From: Tannerella sp.
GTDB lineage: Bacteria; Bacteroidota; Bacteroidia; Bacteroidales; Tannerellaceae
NCBI GenBank assembly: GCA_031285565.1
Contig: JAITVY010000098.1
Coordinates: 122,956-186,955, forward strand
Direction: 5' to 3'
Length of the DNA stretch: 64,000 nucleotides
The notes under the pieces: model-generated
What the model saw: the letters and a program-made list of their open reading frames with translations, nothing else
What the model was told of the DNA's origin: nothing
Databases searched by the model: none
Program-made: the position numbers and the translations under genes
Shown here: positions 52,401 to 61,774 of the stretch, one piece after another
Layout of the letters: every line of letters begins with the position of its first letter
Position numbering within the stretch: the stretch's first letter is position 1

Positions 52401-53049
52401 ACCCGGAGTGGATGAAACAATTATAGAAGAAATAACTGCAGACGATAATACCCCGGTCGAAGAGAAAGAGCCTGCTGAAATAGAGAATGAAGAAGCGGTT
52501 ATTTTAGAAGAAGTTAAAGAAAAAACGGAAGAAGAAATAACAGAAGAGACTATTCCTGTCGAAGAAAACGAAACTGCCGGTGAAACAGATGAGGAGCAAA
52601 TAATTAAAGACCATATTGAGCAAACAGACTCATTACCTGAAATTATAAAGGGTAAAGATGAACTTGCTCCGGTAGATAGCGTGCAAACCGAACCGCAAAC
52701 GAGAACCAGACCAAAAGAAATTACACTGGATGATTTACTTGAACGAAGTAAACAAAAAGAGTTGGAGGAAGAAGAGCGTAAAGCAGAAGAAGAACAATTG
52801 AAAAAAGAACAGCGTAAAGAAGCCGAAGATTTAAAAAAACAAAAGGCGAAAGAACGTGAACAATTGCGAAAACAAAAAGAAAAAGAAGCTAAAGAACGGC
52901 TGAAGCAAAAGGAAAAAGAACGCAAAGAAAAAGAACGCGAAAATAAACGCCGTCAACAAGAAAAAGAAGCGCAACGGAAAGCGCTCCAAAAAGAGAAAGA
53001 ACAACAAAGAAAAGCTGCGCAGAAAAGTAAAACCACTACGAGGCAGTAA
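49498..53049 (+). CDS. TPR lipoprotein, SprE/PorW-like (type IX secretion-associated), GTG start
   Basis: 'LLAGCSTKKNTAASRRYHAFTARYNTYFNGKMAFDESFEAMQNGYRENYTEQIYMFPV...KAIKQHSIQKKP' resembles the SprE/PorW N-terminus; TPR array; long E/K-rich tail. Confidence 0.82.
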   Translation: MKIKLYNIILLFIGFALLAGCSTKKNTAASRRYHAFTARYNTYFNGKMAFDESFEAMQNGYRENYTEQIYMFPVSAQPKDKKETGGAFDRAIEKGNKAIKQHSIQKKPARKPGWRNDPKQVALQEKNEYNPFLKNCWILIGEGQFYNADFLQASATFSYIARHYSDDPEMVALARIWQARCYVEIDWLHEAGSMLDNLKENGFPTANQKDYDRFYADYLIKSNQFEQAIPYLQSAIKSEKNKRQKVRMRYLLGQLYAETGQKSEAFQAFKKVANSSPPYELEFAARIRQTEVLPKGRDQEVLKMLNRMAKNEKNKDYLDQVYYAIGNIHMERLDTIKAIESFQKGIEKSEKNGLDKAICQIRLGDIYYTQKDYINAQPCFSGAMSGLHKEYKDYHRVSLLSAVLDELVVHVEAVHLQDSLQALTKLPEAELLALIDKKIEEEKKREEEEAAELEKQRYLAEQESMGSGLQQRRMGNEPATLTVGSSGGSSFYFYNEQTVAQGKTQFQNKWGKRPLEDFWRLRKKPSNLMQTMDSGGSVDDEFAMAFDEEGNPITTTDSLQLRMDSLASDPKSREYYLQQIPFSEEDMEASNLIVADGLFNMGMIYKDKLENKPLAVETFEELERRFPENEYRLDYYFQSFLMGLRYNDKPLSDKYTQKLVSTFPGSDFAIAASDPNYEYNTRMMDRVQDSIYENTYNRYLTGDTSGVRRNYNQFSKTYPLSKLMPKFMFVEALTYVQSGDAAGFRAALDTLVKRYPREDVTELASEMLKGLLRGRTLVQGSITGMKWDIRFGLDSDGMISAADSAQQFVDEPNAPHQMVLIYETGSIDRNQLLYTIAAYNFAKFEVKTFDLKMDEIGSLSIFTISGFNNLDEVLDYANMIYEPDGYAHAIDKAVSFFPFSARNFTTLLRGKTLEEYVSFFAQHYAEKAPALIERWRVNIENDEKIAEAADAAVEKAADINPDDTTTEEPGVDETIIEEITADDNTPVEEKEPAEIENEEAVILEEVKEKTEEEITEETIPVEENETAGETDEEQIIKDHIEQTDSLPEIIKGKDELAPVDSVQTEPQTRTRPKEITLDDLLERSKQKELEEEERKAEEEQLKKEQRKEAEDLKKQKAKEREQLRKQKEKEAKERLKQKEKERKEKERENKRRQQEKEAQRKALQKEKEQQRKAAQKSKTTTRQ

Positions 53050-53054
53050 ATAGT

Positions 53055-53090
53055 AAAAAGGCGAAGGAAAATTTCTTTCGCCTTTTTACT
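53055..53090 (+). terminator. Intrinsic terminator
   Basis: AAAAAGGCGAAGGAAAATTTCTTTCGCCTTTTT dyad with T-tract. Confidence 0.7.
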
Positions 53091-53119
53091 TTCACCTTTT
53101 ATCTTTTAATTTTTATTCC

Positions 53120-53127
53120 TATCTTTG
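53120..53127 (+). promoter_or_regulatory. Bacteroidetes -7 element TATCTTTG
   Basis: TAnnTTTG match 33 nt before ATG 53160. Confidence 0.5.
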
Positions 53128-53159
53128 GAAAGTTATCGATAAATTAGGACTAAATATAA

Positions 53160-54584
53160 ATGAAACGGTTATCTGCCATATTATTTTTATTTTCTTGCCT
53201 CTCATTGGGCTGTTATGCCCAAAGTTTGGACCAGGCTAAAAAGCTATATAATGAAGGAAACTACGAAGAAGCCAAACCGGCGTTTGAACGATTGGTTAAG
53301 CAATCGCCCAATAATTCTTCCTATAACCTCTGGTATGGAGTATGCTGTTTCGAAACAGGCGATATTGAAACTGCCGAAAAACATCTGCTCGTAGCAAACA
53401 AACGGAAAGTTGCAGAATCTTATTCTTATCTGGCAAAGATCTATACACAAATGTACCGGTTTGACGAAGCCGCCGGGATGTGGGAAGATTATATCGCCCT
53501 GATGGAGAAGAAAAAAGAAAATACCGAAGAATTTGAAAAAGAACTTGCACGGGTCGAGAAAATGCAACGTCTGCTGAATAACACAGAAGATGTGCAGGTT
53601 ATTGACAGTATAGTCGTAGACAAAGATCATATTCTTTCAACCTACTATCTAAGTGAAGACTGCGGAATATTGGATACATACGCCCATTTCTTTGGAACAT
53701 CCGAGCAAATAACGACTACAGTACACATTAATCCGAAAGGAGATCAGGCCTATTATGCCCGTCCGTCCGGATTTGATCAGTTTAAGCTTTATTCCCAATC
53801 CAAACTGCTAAATACATGGTCGGATGAAAGACCTCTTTTCTCTACTGATGACGGATCTGATAATAACTATCCCTTTATGTTAGGAGATGGGGTTACGCTC
53901 TATTTTGCATCCAAAGGAAACGGCTCGATCGGTGGGTATGATTTATTCGTCACACGATACAATACGAATACAGATGCTTATCTGGCACCGGAACAGATGG
54001 GAATGCCCTTCAACTCGCCGGCCAATGATTATTTAATGGTAATTGATGAAACAAAAGGAGTAGGCTGGTTTGTTTCCGACCGTTACCAGCCCGAAGGAAA
54101 AGTTTGCGTTTACTTGTTTATACCCGACGAGTCACGTAAACGTATAGAACAAACGGATGATGAAGAATGGCTACGCAGACGGGCGGCTCTTACATCGATC
54201 AACGAAACATGGGTGAGTGGGAGCAACTATGCAGAAGACATTCGTTTGGCTCGTACAGACCTGTCTTCTACCAAACAACAGATTGAAAAAGATTTTGAGT
54301 TTGTAATAAATGACCAGACCATTTATCACACATGGAAAGAATTTCGCAGCTCCGAAGCCAAATCTTTCTATGAGAAAGTAGTCGGATTAGATAAACAGAT
54401 TGAAACACTCGAAAAGCGGTTGGACGAGACACGTGAATCGTATGCAAAAGGGAATGCTTCTGTACATGCCCAATTAAAACCCACAATTTTAAATGCCGAA
54501 GAAGAACTAAATAAACTTTATGCAGAAAGAAAGAACTGGACAAAAAAAGCACGTAATACCGAAAATGTATACCTTAAAAATTAA
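53160..54584 (+). CDS. TPR + PD40-like beta-propeller exported protein with C-terminal coiled coil, function unassigned
   Basis: Signal peptide; TPR 'AKKLYNEGNYEEAKPAFERLVKQ'; 'FMLGDGVTLYFASKGNGSIGGYDLFVTRYN' PD40 motif. Confidence 0.8.
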   Translation: MKRLSAILFLFSCLSLGCYAQSLDQAKKLYNEGNYEEAKPAFERLVKQSPNNSSYNLWYGVCCFETGDIETAEKHLLVANKRKVAESYSYLAKIYTQMYRFDEAAGMWEDYIALMEKKKENTEEFEKELARVEKMQRLLNNTEDVQVIDSIVVDKDHILSTYYLSEDCGILDTYAHFFGTSEQITTTVHINPKGDQAYYARPSGFDQFKLYSQSKLLNTWSDERPLFSTDDGSDNNYPFMLGDGVTLYFASKGNGSIGGYDLFVTRYNTNTDAYLAPEQMGMPFNSPANDYLMVIDETKGVGWFVSDRYQPEGKVCVYLFIPDESRKRIEQTDDEEWLRRRAALTSINETWVSGSNYAEDIRLARTDLSSTKQQIEKDFEFVINDQTIYHTWKEFRSSEAKSFYEKVVGLDKQIETLEKRLDETRESYAKGNASVHAQLKPTILNAEEELNKLYAERKNWTKKARNTENVYLKN

Positions 54585-54596
54585 CCTTTTATAATA

Positions 54597-55088
54597 ATGA
54601 CATTAGATATTATCATCATTACAGCCATCATGCTTATTGCTATACTGCTGTTCCTGGTAGAAATATTCCTTCTGCCGGGCTTCACGATAGCAGGAGTAGC
54701 AGGCGCCATTTTTGCAATAGGTGGTGTAGTGTATGCATACACACTTAATTCGGCAGCCGGACATATTACACTTGGAGGATCAGTGATCGTTTTCGGCGGA
54801 TTATTCCTCTGGCTGCTTCGGGCTAAGTCATTCCAACGGGTAGCATTGAATACGGATGTAGATTCGACGCTAACCTCAACCCGCAATATGGGACTTCAGG
54901 TAGGCGAAGAAGGTATTACCCTTTCGCGGTTAGCTCCTATCGGGAAAGCCCGTTTCGGACAAACAACTGTAGAAGCCAAAGCAATGGAAACTTTTATAGA
55001 CGAACAGACTCCTGTAGTGATTGTTCGTATCGACGGATATAATGTAGTAGTACAAACAATTAATAAAACGAATTACAATGGAGACTAA
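54597..55088 (+). CDS. NfeD-like membrane protein
   Basis: '[29 protein letters not shown]', C-terminal OB-like '[51 protein letters not shown]'; overlaps floA by 11 nt. Confidence 0.93.
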   Translation: MTLDIIIITAIMLIAILLFLVEIFLLPGFTIAGVAGAIFAIGGVVYAYTLNSAAGHITLGGSVIVFGGLFLWLLRAKSFQRVALNTDVDSTLTSTRNMGLQVGEEGITLSRLAPIGKARFGQTTVEAKAMETFIDEQTPVVIVRIDGYNVVVQTINKTNYNGD

Positions 55089-56070
55089 TTTTATTTTTTA
55101 CTTGTTAGTTTTTGCAGTCGTAATATTATTCTTCCTCTTTTGGTATTATGTGCCGTTCCTGTTATGGATTTCGGCTAAGGTATCCGGTGTTAATATTTCG
55201 CTGCTGCAGTTATTCCTGATGAGAATCCGTAAGGTACCGCCCTCTGTGATTACCCGCGCAATGATCGAAGCACACAAAGCCGGACTGAAAACGTTGACCC
55301 GCGATGAACTTGAAGCACATTATCTGGCAGGTGGACATGTAGAACGCGTAGTGCATGCTCTGGTGTCTGCGTCGAAAGCCAATATTGATCTGACTTTCCA
55401 AATGGCGACAGCTATCGACCTGGCTGGTCGCGATGTGTTTGAAGCTGTTCAAATGTCGGTAAATCCAAAAGTGATCGATACTCCTCCTGTTACTGCTGTT
55501 TCAAAAAATGGGATTCAGTTAATTGCGAAAGCACGTGTAACAGTTCGTGCTAATATCAAGCAATTAGTCGGTGGAGCTGGTGAAGAAACAATCCTGGCGC
55601 GTGTGGGCGAGGGTATCGTATCTTCTATCGGTTCGGCAGAAAACCACGAAAGTGTGTTGGAAAACCCAGACTCTATTTCAAAACTTGTATTGCGTAAAGG
55701 ATTAGATGCCGGTACTGCTTTCGAAATTCTATCTATCGATATCGCCGATATTGATATTGGTAAAAATATTGGAGCTGAGTTACAAATGGATCAGGCACAA
55801 GCCGACAAAAACATTGCTCAGGCAAAAGCAGAAGAACGCCGCGCAATGGCGGTAGCTCAGGAACAGGAGATGAAAGCAAAAGCCCAGGAAGCCCGGGCTA
55901 AAGTAATCGAAGCTGAAGCTGAAGTTCCTAAAGCGATGGCAGAAGCTTTCCGCAACGGTAATCTGGGTATTATGGATTATTACAAAATGAAAAATATCGA
56001 AGCGGATACTTCTATGCGTGATGCAATTGCCAAACCGGCAGGTGGTCCAAGTAAACCGATCAAAGATTGA
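55078..56070 (+). CDS. floA: Flotillin-like protein FloA
   Basis: '[50 protein letters not shown]', '[60 protein letters not shown]'. Confidence 0.96.
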   Translation: METNFIFYLLVFAVVILFFLFWYYVPFLLWISAKVSGVNISLLQLFLMRIRKVPPSVITRAMIEAHKAGLKTLTRDELEAHYLAGGHVERVVHALVSASKANIDLTFQMATAIDLAGRDVFEAVQMSVNPKVIDTPPVTAVSKNGIQLIAKARVTVRANIKQLVGGAGEETILARVGEGIVSSIGSAENHESVLENPDSISKLVLRKGLDAGTAFEILSIDIADIDIGKNIGAELQMDQAQADKNIAQAKAEERRAMAVAQEQEMKAKAQEARAKVIEAEAEVPKAMAEAFRNGNLGIMDYYKMKNIEADTSMRDAIAKPAGGPSKPIKD

Positions 56071-56091
56071 GGCAAATCCTCTACTTAAAAT

Positions 56092-56961
56092 ATGACTAAA
56101 ATCTCCGAATCGGAATTAATAATTAATGGAGATGGAAGTATTTTCCATCTCCATCTGAAACCCGAACAATTAGCTGATCGTGTTATATTGGTTGGCGATC
56201 CGGCACGTGTATCCATGATCGGGAAATATCTGGATGAGGTTGAATGCGACATTTTAAACCGCGAATTTCATACGATTACCGGTAATTATCAAGGGAAACG
56301 CATTTCGATTGTTTCGCACGGCATCGGAGGGGATAACATCGATATTGTAATCAACGAATTAGATGCTTTAGCTAATATTGATTTTGAAACACGAACTATT
56401 AAACCTGCTTTTCGTCAACTCACACTTGTCAGGATAGGGACCTCAGGAGGACTACAACCATTCGTTCCCGTAGGCACGTATGTTGCTGCTGAAAAATCCA
56501 TCGGCTTTGACGGTGTACTTTATTTTTATGCCAATAACGAAAAGGTACGGAATAGACCTTTCGAAACAGCTCTTCTTGAGCAACTCCAATGGCAGCCAAC
56601 CCGTCTGCTACCCTATGTTGTATCGGCAGACACTTCATTACTCCAACAAATTACGGAAGATGATATTCTTCGGGGAGTAACCATTGCAGCCAATGGATTT
56701 TACGGCCCACAAGGCCGGGAGCTTCGTTTGCCGCTTACTGATCCTAAGTTGAATGCAAAAATTGAAGCGTTCGACTACAATGGAGAAAAAATCACCAATT
56801 ATGAAATGGAAAGTTCAGCGCTTGCCGGTTTGGCAGCATTAATGGGACACCGGGCTATAACAGTATGTTGCATTATTGCAGGACGCGTTGACAAAAACAT
56901 GAATACCGACTACAAAAACAGTCTTCCGACCCTAATCGAAAAGGTATTGGAAAGAATATAG
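56092..56961 (+). CDS. Nucleoside phosphorylase (uridine phosphorylase-like)
   Basis: 'RVILVGDPARVSMIGKYLDEVE', 'SIVSHGIGGDNIDIVINELDAL', 'LTLVRIGTSGGLQPFVPVGTYVAAEKSIGFDG', 'YEMESSALAGLAALMGHRAITVCCIIAGR'. Confidence 0.92.
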   Translation: MTKISESELIINGDGSIFHLHLKPEQLADRVILVGDPARVSMIGKYLDEVECDILNREFHTITGNYQGKRISIVSHGIGGDNIDIVINELDALANIDFETRTIKPAFRQLTLVRIGTSGGLQPFVPVGTYVAAEKSIGFDGVLYFYANNEKVRNRPFETALLEQLQWQPTRLLPYVVSADTSLLQQITEDDILRGVTIAANGFYGPQGRELRLPLTDPKLNAKIEAFDYNGEKITNYEMESSALAGLAALMGHRAITVCCIIAGRVDKNMNTDYKNSLPTLIEKVLERI

Positions 56962-57051
56962 CCCGGTTGTCTGTTTATCTTTGTATATGAAATTTTCCTT
57001 TTATTAATAGATCGCAATAGGCGAAAAGTAACAAGTATGTTTTAAAATACA

Positions 57052-57059
57052 TATCTTTG
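57052..57059 (+). promoter_or_regulatory. Bacteroidetes -7 element TATCTTTG
   Basis: TAnnTTTG match 26 nt before ATG 57085. Confidence 0.5.
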
Positions 57060-57084
57060 TCCCCGAATTTAAAAATAAAATTTT

Positions 57085-57543
57085 ATGAAGACAAAGTTTA
57101 ATTTATTATTTGTAATGCTATTATCCGCTTTGTGTATCACATTTACTTCATGTAGCGATGATGACGATGATGACAAAACAACTGATTATGCAAAGGAAAT
57201 TGCTGGAACTTATAAAGGAGATGTGTTTCCAGATGGTGTTGATCAAGCTTTAGCAACAGATGCAACAATTACTATTACACGTAATAGTGATACGAATGTT
57301 ACGTTAAAAATGGAGCAAGAAATTGCTAATGTAGGAACTATAAAGGTGGATTGTAAATCTGATGTTGCTTATACAAATGAGAAATATCAAATATCAGAAA
57401 CAACAACTACGGCTGAAGTTGGAGGTAACCCTATTCCTGTTAAGGTAAGCGGTGATATTGATAAAAGTGGAAACGCTACTATCAATATCGAAATCCCACT
57501 TCTTGATAACATGAAAGTTGTTTACAAAGGCAAAAGGCAATAA
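57085..57543 (+). CDS. Calycin-like lipoprotein
   Basis: Lipobox 'LCITFTSCSDDDDDD'; 'IAGTYKGDVFPDGVDQALATDATITITRNSDTNVTLKM' beta-barrel-like pattern. Confidence 0.7.
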   Translation: MKTKFNLLFVMLLSALCITFTSCSDDDDDDKTTDYAKEIAGTYKGDVFPDGVDQALATDATITITRNSDTNVTLKMEQEIANVGTIKVDCKSDVAYTNEKYQISETTTTAEVGGNPIPVKVSGDIDKSGNATINIEIPLLDNMKVVYKGKRQ

Positions 57544-57565
57544 AATTTCAATCATATTAATGGAG

Positions 57566-57607
57566 GGTTCAATGAAAATTAATACAGTCATTGAGCCTTT
57601 CTTTTTA
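57566..57607 (+). terminator. Intrinsic terminator
   Basis: GGTTCAATGA..TCATTGAGCC (one wobble), then TTTCTTTTT. Confidence 0.7.
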
Positions 57608-57656
57608 AGAAACATCTTACCTTTGCAAGTACTATTCTCAAATCACATCACAACAT

Positions 57657-58760
57657 ATGAAACAGTTTCTACTCATTATATTACTTGCTACATCAATCAC
57701 ATCTTGTATACAGGATGAAGCATTAAATCCGGAAGCGGATATTCTAGCCCTTACTTTCCCGGACAATAGCTTGAGGACAGTAGGCGTAGAGATCAATAAT
57801 GATTATATTATGGTGTATCCTAAACTAAATGTGAATTTGAGGGATTCAGCGATCACATCTATAGAAGTTACCCAGGGTGCAACATATCAAAGAATAAGTA
57901 ATTCTGTCATAAATGATACACTTTTCTTTATTGATGTAACTTCCGAAAGTAAAGAATATACCAAACGCTATTCAATTATTCAAAGTGAAAGTTTCCCTGA
58001 AACTTTTGGTTTCGAAACCTGGGTAAAACCAAGCGCCACTTTCTTATATGAAAATCCCAAAGACGGGTCATTACAATGGTATTCCAGCAACAACGGTGCA
58101 GCCATTGCATGGAGTAAGCCCAGTAAACCGGCCAATGAATACCTGGTCAGGAAAATTAATATGGGTGGAAGTACTGCAGCTGAATTACGCACAATGGAAG
58201 GTCCGGGAGAGATAGCAAACGGGGTTACATATATTCCATGCCTTGCCGGCTCGCTGTATCTGGGAGGCTTCAACCCTTTGACAGGTCTTGTAGATCCGTT
58301 AAGATCAACTATGTTTGGAGTTCCTTTTAACAGTGGAAAACCTACACGGCTGACAGGATATTATATTTATAATGAAGGAACCGAAGATTTTATTAATTCA
58401 GATGGTTCCAGGGATAAAAATAAGAGAGACAACTGTTCCATGTACGCAGTTATTTATAAAACAGATCAGGACGTACAATATCTTTATGGTGATAATGTGG
58501 CCAATTCGCCCAACATCATAGCCAGAGCAGAAGTAAAACCGGAAGACATTCGTCAGGGCAATGAATTCGTTTATTTTGAAGTTGAATTTGATTACAATTC
58601 ATACAAAGTACCGTTTTCCTGGAATGAACTACAAGACAACAAATATAAACTCTCGATTGTGTTTTCATCCAGCAGCAGAGGACAGCATTACGAAGGACGT
58701 CCCGGAAGTACATTAATTGTAGATCATATAAACTTATATTACGAGACTTCTGAACTTTAA
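57657..58760 (+). CDS. PCMD-domain (putative carbohydrate metabolism domain) lipoprotein
   Basis: Lipobox 'ATSITSCIQDEALN'; 'FGFETWVKPSATFLYENPKDGSLQWYSSNNGAAI...PGSTLIVDHINLYYE'. Confidence 0.85.
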   Translation: MKQFLLIILLATSITSCIQDEALNPEADILALTFPDNSLRTVGVEINNDYIMVYPKLNVNLRDSAITSIEVTQGATYQRISNSVINDTLFFIDVTSESKEYTKRYSIIQSESFPETFGFETWVKPSATFLYENPKDGSLQWYSSNNGAAIAWSKPSKPANEYLVRKINMGGSTAAELRTMEGPGEIANGVTYIPCLAGSLYLGGFNPLTGLVDPLRSTMFGVPFNSGKPTRLTGYYIYNEGTEDFINSDGSRDKNKRDNCSMYAVIYKTDQDVQYLYGDNVANSPNIIARAEVKPEDIRQGNEFVYFEVEFDYNSYKVPFSWNELQDNKYKLSIVFSSSSRGQHYEGRPGSTLIVDHINLYYETSEL

Positions 58761-58771
58761 TTAAACCTATA

Positions 58772-59518
58772 ATGAAACGATTACCAATAATAATATTCTT
58801 AACGATTATCTGTTTCTTTCAGGTTGAAGGGCAGATACAATATCCCTGTTGGGAATTTAAAATCAATGGCGGGTTTAATATAGGTGGAACCTCACCCCTA
58901 CCCCTACCTGCAGAAATCCGGAAGGTAAAATCCTACTCTCCATCACCCTTCGCTCCGCATATAGCATTGGAAGGGACCCGGTGGTATAATGAAAAATGGG
59001 GTATTTCTGCACAACTCACATTAGACCATAAAGGATTTACTGTAAAAGACGAGGTTAAAAACCTCCATACGGAAATCGAAATGGGAGATGAAAAATATAT
59101 CGGTAATTTTACAGGAGAAAATGAGACCAAAATAAACAATACATACATTTCCATACCGATAATGGCCAGCTATCGGATTTCCAATAAATGGACTGTACAA
59201 CTCGGACCTTATATAGCATATCTTTATAATCCCAGTTTCAAAGGCACTGCTTCCGATGGATACATCCGCAGGGGAAGTCCCATCGGAGAAAAAACAATCG
59301 TCGATAATGCCACATTTGACTTTTCGGACGATCAAAATAAGTTTGACTTCGGGATACAAGCATCCGGCGAATGGGAATTTTGCAAGGATTTTGCATTAAG
59401 GGGACAGTTATCATGGGGATTAAAACCTATCTTCCCATCCGATTTCACTGCTGTATCTTTCAATATGTATAATATATATGGCATGGTAGGGCTTAGCTAC
59501 AGATTAAAAATCAAGTAG
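58772..59518 (+). CDS. Outer membrane beta-barrel protein (PorT-like)
   Basis: Signal peptide; alternating strands; 'KWGISAQLTLDHKGFTVKDEV', 'YISIPIMASYRISNKWTVQLGPYIAYLYNP', ending 'GMVGLSYRLKIK'. Confidence 0.82.
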   Translation: MKRLPIIIFLTIICFFQVEGQIQYPCWEFKINGGFNIGGTSPLPLPAEIRKVKSYSPSPFAPHIALEGTRWYNEKWGISAQLTLDHKGFTVKDEVKNLHTEIEMGDEKYIGNFTGENETKINNTYISIPIMASYRISNKWTVQLGPYIAYLYNPSFKGTASDGYIRRGSPIGEKTIVDNATFDFSDDQNKFDFGIQASGEWEFCKDFALRGQLSWGLKPIFPSDFTAVSFNMYNIYGMVGLSYRLKIK

Positions 59519-59578
59519 TCATATCACACGAGTCAACTCACTTTATTCATGCTTTACCTACAAAATCAATAAATTATT

Positions 59579-59618
59579 AATCAATAATTGATAATTAATA
59601 ATTATTGATTTATCTTTG
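59579..59618 (+). promoter_or_regulatory. Promoter TTG-N20-TATCTTTG overlapped by an 11-bp inverted repeat
   Basis: AATCAATAATT (59579-59589)-gataattaat-AATTATTGATT (59600-59610) then TATCTTTG (59611-59618); TTG 59588-59590 gives a 20-nt spacer. Confidence 0.6.
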
Positions 59619-59778
59619 TCTCAAATTTAAAACTACTTCAATGTAATAGTCTATCAATAAACAACATTCGGATTGATATTTCCCGTATCAACCTCCTTTA
59701 TATTACAACAAGGGGATAATTGTTTATTAGATAACTGCATATTGTCGGTTCCGGCAAATGCTTTTCATTTCTATTTTT

Positions 59779-61368
59779 ATGAGTATCATTGTAAAAGATG
59801 TAAACTATATACATCCGGACAAAGACGTATTATTCCAACATATTGGTTTTTCATTAAATAGTGGTCAAAAGGCAGCCTTAATAGGAAATAACGGCTCAGG
59901 TAAATCAACACTATTAAACATCATTGCCGGTAATTTAACTACCCCTGCAGGTGAAGTTATTTGTTCCGCTTCACCCTATTATGTACCTCAACATTTCGGA
60001 CAATACAACCAGCTAACGATAGCACAGGCATTACAGATTGATAAGAAATTAAAGGCACTACATGCAATTCTGAATGGAGATGTATCTGCCGATAATTTTA
60101 CTTTACTGGATGATGACTGGAACATTGAAGAACGTAGCATGGCTGCTTTAGACGTTTGGCAATTAGGCAACTTTAATCTGGATAAACCATTCCGAACTCT
60201 AAGTGGGGGGGAAAAAACAAAAGTCTTTCTTGCCGGAATACAAATACATTCGCCTTCAGTCATCCTGATGGACGAACCGACGAATCACTTAGACCATCAG
60301 AACCGGCAGAAATTGTATTCATTCATAGAGTCTACAAATGCAACCTTATTAATTGTTAGTCACGACATTGCATTATTGAATAAATTGTCTGTCATTTTTG
60401 AATTAAGTAAAAATAAAATAACGGCATACGGAGGCAACTACGAATTTTATAAGGAACAACAGGAAATACAAATAACTGCGTTACAGGCTTCGCTAAGCGA
60501 AAAAGAAAAAGAAATGCGTGCTGCAAAAAAAGTCGCCCGTGAAGCTGCAGAACGGAAGCAAAAGGAAGATGCCCGGGGAAAAAAACGAAACGAAAAAAAA
60601 GGCGTACCCCGGATCATGATGGGAGGTTTAAAAGATAAAGCAGAAAAAAGTTCGGCAAAACTGAAAGACATCCATCACGACAAGATGAGTGAATTAAAAG
60701 AAGGGATCAAACAACTTCAAAATAATTTGCCGGACAATCAATCGATGAAATTGAATCTTAATCCGTCTTCATTGCATACAGGAAAGGTTCTTGTAACTGC
60801 AAAAGATGTCAATCTCAGTTATGATGATAAGATGCTCTGGAATCATCCGCTTAGTTTCGAAATAAGAAGTGGAGACCGTTTGGCGGTAAAAGGACGAAAT
60901 GGATCCGGAAAAACAACGTTAGTGAAATTGATAACCGGTCAGCTTCAACCAGGGGAAGGAGTATTGACAAAAGCAGATTTTAAATATATTTATATTGATC
61001 AGGAATACTCAATTATTCAATCGGAACGAACGCTTCTGGAACAAATTGATACATTCAATACAGCAAACCTGAAAGATCATGAATTGAAAATTTTGTTGAA
61101 CCGTTTCCTGTTTCCATATGCCGTATGGGATAAAAAATGCAAAAGCCTGAGCGGTGGTGAAAAAATGCGTTTACTGCTATGTTGTTTGCTGGCCGGCAAC
61201 CAGGCTCCGGACATGATTATTTTAGATGAGCCTACCAACAATTTGGATATTCAAAGCCTTGAAATCCTAAGCAATGTAATAAAAGAGTATCAGGGAACAA
61301 TGATAGTAATTTCTCATGATCATTATTTTTTTAACAAAATAGGAATTGAACAACAAATAGAATTATGA
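59779..61368 (+). CDS. ABC-F family ATP-binding protein
   Basis: Two NBDs: 'GNNGSGKSTLLNIIAGNL', 'LSGGEKTKVFLAGIQIHSPSVILMDEPTNHLD'; 'GRNGSGKTTLVKLITGQL', 'LSGGEKMRLLLCCLLAGNQAPDMIILDEPTNNLD'; charged linker; no TM. Confidence 0.93.
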   Translation: MSIIVKDVNYIHPDKDVLFQHIGFSLNSGQKAALIGNNGSGKSTLLNIIAGNLTTPAGEVICSASPYYVPQHFGQYNQLTIAQALQIDKKLKALHAILNGDVSADNFTLLDDDWNIEERSMAALDVWQLGNFNLDKPFRTLSGGEKTKVFLAGIQIHSPSVILMDEPTNHLDHQNRQKLYSFIESTNATLLIVSHDIALLNKLSVIFELSKNKITAYGGNYEFYKEQQEIQITALQASLSEKEKEMRAAKKVAREAAERKQKEDARGKKRNEKKGVPRIMMGGLKDKAEKSSAKLKDIHHDKMSELKEGIKQLQNNLPDNQSMKLNLNPSSLHTGKVLVTAKDVNLSYDDKMLWNHPLSFEIRSGDRLAVKGRNGSGKTTLVKLITGQLQPGEGVLTKADFKYIYIDQEYSIIQSERTLLEQIDTFNTANLKDHELKILLNRFLFPYAVWDKKCKSLSGGEKMRLLLCCLLAGNQAPDMIILDEPTNNLDIQSLEILSNVIKEYQGTMIVISHDHYFFNKIGIEQQIEL

Positions 61369-61774
61369 GGGTGTGTCAAAAGGAGAATGTTTAGCTATCA
61401 TATCGCCATGTCAAACGGAAATGAGGCATCTCATTAAAACATTAATATCAACTGTTCTTATATGATTGCCGCATAGCAACGCACATTGTATCCTTACCAA
61501 AGGTACGGAATAGTGAAGTTTTTTGACATTTTGATAGTGTTATTAGACTTTTTATACACCTTCATATTACAAAGGCATTCGATTCAATATCCTGTTAATT
61601 AGAGTTTAATAAATTAGGGCATTTACAATAATTGCAAATTTATGCGGATCAAATGAGTATAGACCAAATAGTTGCATTTTGTTGAAATAAAAAAAATACC
61701 TATCTTTAGCTAATATTATTTTTTGACAGAATAATATCAATAGAGTATAATAAACTAATTATAAGGCCAAACGC

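Noticed and set aside
52266-52925. 219-aa Ser-rich minus-strand ORF
   Set aside because: Antisense to the E/K-rich tail of the SprE/PorW-like gene; purine-rich coding strand yields a Ser/Phe-rich artefact.
59673-59861. 62-aa ORF as a definite leader peptide of the ABC-F gene
   Set aside because: TTG start and out-of-frame overlap with the CDS; mentioned as a possibility only, not supported as a gene.
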